NCBI GenBank assembly: GCA_022795075.1
Contig: JAAWGB010000006.1
Span: 1 to 60,186, forward strand
Length of the DNA stretch: 60,186 nt
Reading direction: 5' to 3'
Origin: Clostridia bacterium
GTDB lineage: Bacteria; Bacillota; Clostridia; TANB77; CAG-508
A model generated the notes under the pieces. The model had not been told where the DNA came from. It saw only the letters and a program-made list of their open reading frames with translations, and did not search any database. A program made the translations under genes and the position numbers. Position 1 is the first letter of the stretch, and each line of letters starts with the position of its first letter. Positions 56,747 through 60,186 of this stretch are shown here, one piece after another.

Positions 56747-58466
56747 ATGAAAATACAATATTTGGCAGTTATTTTTATTATTATAATATTACCAATATCA
56801 GTCATTTTAAATGGATATACGCGAAGTCAAGTAGAAACCTTGGATTTGCAAATTTCCTATGACAATAAATTAAATAATGCTACATATGATGCTGTAAAGA
56901 CATTTCAATTAAATACTATTAATAGTGATACATCCGATTTAGCAAACTCAAAATTAACAGATATAGAAGCATCAGCTAATATATTTTTCAAATCTATTGC
57001 AAATAATTTTAATATGGCAGGGTATAATCAAGATGTATTAAAAGATTATGTACCAGCATTAGTTTATACCATGTATGATGGATATTATATTTATTCTCCT
57101 TATACAAACACCCTAGATGATAAAAACGAAGTAGAAGTAATAGGAAATGGTGGAGTCGAAAAAAAATCTGATGCACAAATTCTTCATTCAGGTAATGAAA
57201 ATGCTACCTATAAACAAGGTGATAAAATTTCAGGGATAAAACCATATATATCTTATAGTTGTAGATATAAAAAAGGGAATGATGACTTTGTAATTACCTA
57301 TTCTTTAGATAATTATATTGTTATACAAGGGATGATTGGAGGTAATTGGGTATATGATTCAGGGTATCTATTAGATAATGTTGGTGGAACAGGTAATAAT
57401 ATGACATACCGAGGCGTACCAATTAATGCAAGTGAAAATTTAACAGAAACAGTATATGTTCCAAATGAGGGGTTAAAAACTCTTCCATGTATTAAGATAA
57501 ATGGAGTAAAGTATTATAAAGATAATGATGGTACATGGTTTTCTATTATGAATGAAAAAAAGTATAAGCAACCAGAAAATTTTGAAGAAAGAACAACAGC
57601 TGGAATAAAATTTTATCAAAAAGCACAAGCATTTACTTATAAAGTAAGAACTACATATGGACTAAGTGATTTAACAGGTGAACATGCGGTAGATGAAAAT
57701 GAACATACAATAAAAGAAAAAGATGAAAATGGAAATGACATTTCAAACAATAATAAGTTTGGAAATTATCCGATATTTAGTGACAATAGTAATAGCATAG
57801 AAGATCCAAATTCTAATTTCAATCAGCAAAGGTTAGCAGTTATACGATATACTATTGAAAAAAATCTATCAATAGCAATTAACAATTATAATAATTATTC
57901 AGGAGGAGTAACAACTAATTTCCAAATGCCAAAATTAAAAGAAGATGAATGGGAAAAAATATTAAACAATGTATCTGTTATTAGTTTCTTACAAGGGTTA
58001 AATATTGGAGGAAAAATCTATAATGGTTATTCCATTATTACCAATAATGTAACAAATGAAGTAGTAAATGAAGAATCTATTTATATTGTAACAGGAGATA
58101 ATAAATATCATACAGCAAATGATAAAGATTTACAAAGTAATACTAATATTAAAGGAGCTTATTTGAATTTAGATTTTGAAATAAAAACTGTACAAAAAAG
58201 TGATGGTGGAAATCTAACGTTTATACCTAGACGGAAAAAAACCAGGAGACACTGGAGCACAAGAAGTATTAGGATGTTATTCTAGTATCGTTAGTCGTTC
58301 GAATATCCAACCAACTGACAATTTTTATCAATACATAGCTGGATTTAAAGATACGAATAGACCATTGGCCACTGCTTATTTTACAGCATTAGGAAGAGAG
58401 CGATATAGTATGTATAAGACACATCATAATTCAGAAAAACTAAAAGCAGAGTTTATAAGACCATAA
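56747..58466 (+). CDS. Large membrane-anchored cluster protein, read through a +1 shift at CGG 58232
   Basis: One N-terminal membrane helix (residues 4-22) is followed by a long exported domain of Tyr/Asn-rich sequence (VPALVYTMYDGYYIYSPYTN, SYSCRYKKGNDDFVITYSLD). The first frame ends 17 codons after CGG. Skipping its C gives GKKPGDTGAQEVLGCYSSIV and FYQYIAGFKDTNRPLATAYF, with a stop at 58466, total 572 residues. It is probably a minor tip or anchor protein of the appendage. The family is not recognised. Confidence 0.7.
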
Positions 58467-58635
58467 TGATACAATTACTTACAAAAGTCTATTAATTTTT
58501 GGCATTTAGAATGATTTTGTTGACAAGATTTTAAAAATTGTAAAAAACAATTATCCATTTTCGATTTCATTAAAATTGAATAAAAAAAAAAATTAAGTAA
58601 ATACTAATCATAGCAAAAAATGTAAGGAGAGTTTT

Positions 58636-59868
58636 ATGAAAAAAACAATCACTAAGCTATTGTTAGTATTTTTTTTAATGATAATTTATGCCTATACATT
58701 AGCCATTGAAAACATACCAAACCATTTAGTCATTTTCGAAGGAGAAGAAATTAGCATAAAAACCTTACTAGGAATGCAAATAAAAATGGACACACAAACC
58801 ATGCAAACACTATCCAATTACAATACCAGTACAATTGACGAAAAAACGAAAAAGGCAAATTTGCAAGTAAGTTTATTTGACAATGTATCCTTAAAAGACG
58901 TAAATGTAGACATTTTGCCAAGAACCAAAGTTATACCAGTTGGTAGCATTGCAGGAGTAAAATTATATACAAGTGGCGTATTAGTAGTTGGCATGTCTGA
59001 AATAGAAGGAATGGATAATAAAAAACACAAGCCTTATGAAAATACAGGAATCAAAGAAGGAGATACCATTACACAAATCAATAATGTAACAATTAGCTCA
59101 ACTGAACAATTAATGAAGACCGTAAACCAAGCACAAGGACAACCTGTAAAAGTAAAATATATACAAGAAGAAGAAACCAAAGAATGTAGTATTGAGCCAG
59201 TACAAACTAGTAGTAACGAATATAAATTAGGTTTATGGGTAAGAGATAGTGCAGCAGGAGTTGGAACAGTAACATTTTATGAACCATCTAGTAAAACCTT
59301 TGGAGCGTTAGGTCATGGTATTACTGATATAGATACAGAAGAATTAATCCATATTGCATCAGGAGAATTTGTAACAACTAGAATATTAAACATCACAAAA
59401 GGAGAAAGTGGAACACCTGGAAAGATACAAGGAACAGTTGAAAATCAGCAAAATATAGGAAAGATTTATAAAAATAGTAAATTTGGAATTTATGGAAGTG
59501 TTGACAATTTGGCAAGCTTAAAAATAGATACATCAAAAGAAATGGAAGTAGCACTAAGAGAAGAAATAGAACTAGGAAAAGCAACGATTTTATGTTGTTT
59601 AGACAATCAAAAAGTAGAAGAATATGAAATTGAAATACAGAAAATCTACAAAGAAAACAATTATAACAATAAAAGTATGCAAATTAAAGTAACTGACGAA
59701 AGATTGCTAGAAAAAACAGGAGGAATTATACAAGGAATGTCAGGTTCACCAGTTATTCAAAATGGAAAATTTGTAGGTGCTGTAACCCATGTTTTAGTTA
59801 ACAATCCACAAGAAGGATATGCTGTATTTGGTGATATTATGCTAAAACAATCAAAAGAAGTGAAATAA
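58636..59868 (+). CDS. spoIVB: SpoIVB serine peptidase (sporulation signal protease)
   Basis: SpoIVB is secreted from the forespore and triggers sigma-K processing in the mother cell. The 410-residue protein has an N-terminal membrane anchor, a PDZ domain (about residues 98-185, GIKEGDTITQINNVTISS) and the peptidase with His227 in ALGHGITD and Ser369 in IIQGMSGSPVIQNG. AVTHVLVNNPQEGY is a family hallmark. The length is standard. It closes the window region after the pilus cluster. Confidence 0.95.
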   Translation: MKKTITKLLLVFFLMIIYAYTLAIENIPNHLVIFEGEEISIKTLLGMQIKMDTQTMQTLSNYNTSTIDEKTKKANLQVSLFDNVSLKDVNVDILPRTKVIPVGSIAGVKLYTSGVLVVGMSEIEGMDNKKHKPYENTGIKEGDTITQINNVTISSTEQLMKTVNQAQGQPVKVKYIQEEETKECSIEPVQTSSNEYKLGLWVRDSAAGVGTVTFYEPSSKTFGALGHGITDIDTEELIHIASGEFVTTRILNITKGESGTPGKIQGTVENQQNIGKIYKNSKFGIYGSVDNLASLKIDTSKEMEVALREEIELGKATILCCLDNQKVEEYEIEIQKIYKENNYNNKSMQIKVTDERLLEKTGGIIQGMSGSPVIQNGKFVGAVTHVLVNNPQEGYAVFGDIMLKQSKEVK

Positions 59869-59922
59869 GAAAGAAATTTATTTTTTAGGTACTAACATTT
59901 TACTAAAAAGTAAAAATTTATA

Positions 59923-59954
59923 AAATATGCAAAAAAACTATTGCATATTTTTTT
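59923..59954 (+). terminator. Terminator after spoIVB
   Basis: AAATATGCAA pairs with TTGCATATTT, followed by a T run. Confidence 0.75.
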
Positions 59955-60014
59955 ACTTTTTTATATAATTTACCTAATTGGTATAATCCAAAAATAAAAA
60001 AAGGAGGTCATAAA

Positions 60015-60186
60015 ATGGAAACAGAATTATTGAACAAAATATTAATACAAGTAGAGAAAATTGGAATAGATTTAACAGATTTTAGAAAGGAAGTATACAA
60101 AAGATTTGACAAAAACGAAAAAGAATTGGAAGAATTTAAACAAGAAATGTATGACTTTAAAGAGGAAGTATACAAAAGATTTGACA
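60015..60186 (+). CDS. Coiled-coil protein, partial (runs off the window)
   Basis: The first 57 codons are visible after AAAGGAGG. The sequence is charged and helical, with an internal repeat (RKEVYKRFDKNEKELEEF and EEVYKRFD). It could be a structural or DNA-binding coiled coil. Too little is present to assign a function. Confidence 0.6.
   Translation, partial: METELLNKILIQVEKIGIDLTDFRKEVYKRFDKNEKELEEFKQEMYDFKEEVYKRFD

Overview
The window is very AT-rich and gene-dense. It reads as chromosomal DNA of a spore-forming, low-GC Gram-positive anaerobe (Clostridia-like). Spore genes are present: a 24-residue SpoVM, an alpha/beta-type SASP, SpoIVB and a spore photoproduct lyase remnant. There are also T-box control of pheST, FAD-dependent ThyX and an LPXTG-anchored papain-like protease. 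I see no rRNA, tRNA, CRISPR array or complete insertion sequence.

Layout. 1-4.5 kb: spoVM, rpmB, then tig-clpP-clpX (protein folding and quality control). 4.8-10 kb: an amidase-like protein, a two-component system, a membrane protein and a PflX-type radical SAM protein. 10.3-10.9 kb: a HicAB toxin-antitoxin pair with an operator inside its promoter. 11-15 kb: thyX, a broken PHP gene, folA, coaE, a HAD protein and a broken splB. 15.5-20.5 kb: a DUF4160 remnant with DUF2442, then a T-box leader and pheS/pheT with small unknown ORFs. 21-23.4 kb: a secreted cysteine protease. 23.9-28.3 kb: ylxM-ffh-rpsP-khpA-rimM-trmD-rplS. 28.5-30.2 kb (minus strand): dapA, dapB. 31.2-33.9 kb: rpsO, pnp. 34.5-39.8 kb: an HExxH protein, queA-tgt and a WG-repeat-like protein. 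40-44.5 kb: a GT4 glycosyltransferase, era-yqzL-recO and hpf. 46.4-58.5 kb: a Tad-like pilus or secretion cluster (CpaB-like, two MinD-like proteins, CpaF/TadA ATPase, TadB/C-like protein) followed by seven small membrane-anchored, pilin-like or accessory proteins. 58.6-59.9 kb: spoIVB.

The main discovery candidate is a genome-wide reading-frame rule. Reading every gene I could recognise, I found 11 in-frame CGG codons in ten genes. At all 11, the conserved protein continues only if the C is skipped and the next three bases (GGA nine times, GGG once, GGC once) are read as glycine. Affected genes include the normally single-copy, essential ffh, plus tgt, recO, an HExxH protein with two sites, a Cof-type HAD gene and three genes of the pilus cluster. 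No recognised gene uses CGG as arginine, although AGA, AGG, CGA, CGT and CGC are used. Only one unrecognised, atypical ORF (30568-30846) carries in-frame CGG without a shift. The simplest model is that CGG has no cognate tRNA and acts as a +1 frameshift signal, CGGN being decoded as Gly. A systematic sequencing error is the main rival explanation.

The second unusual feature is a family of five palindromic elements (about 200-265 bp). They share a constant inner module, but their long outer arms are perfectly self-complementary while largely unrelated between copies.
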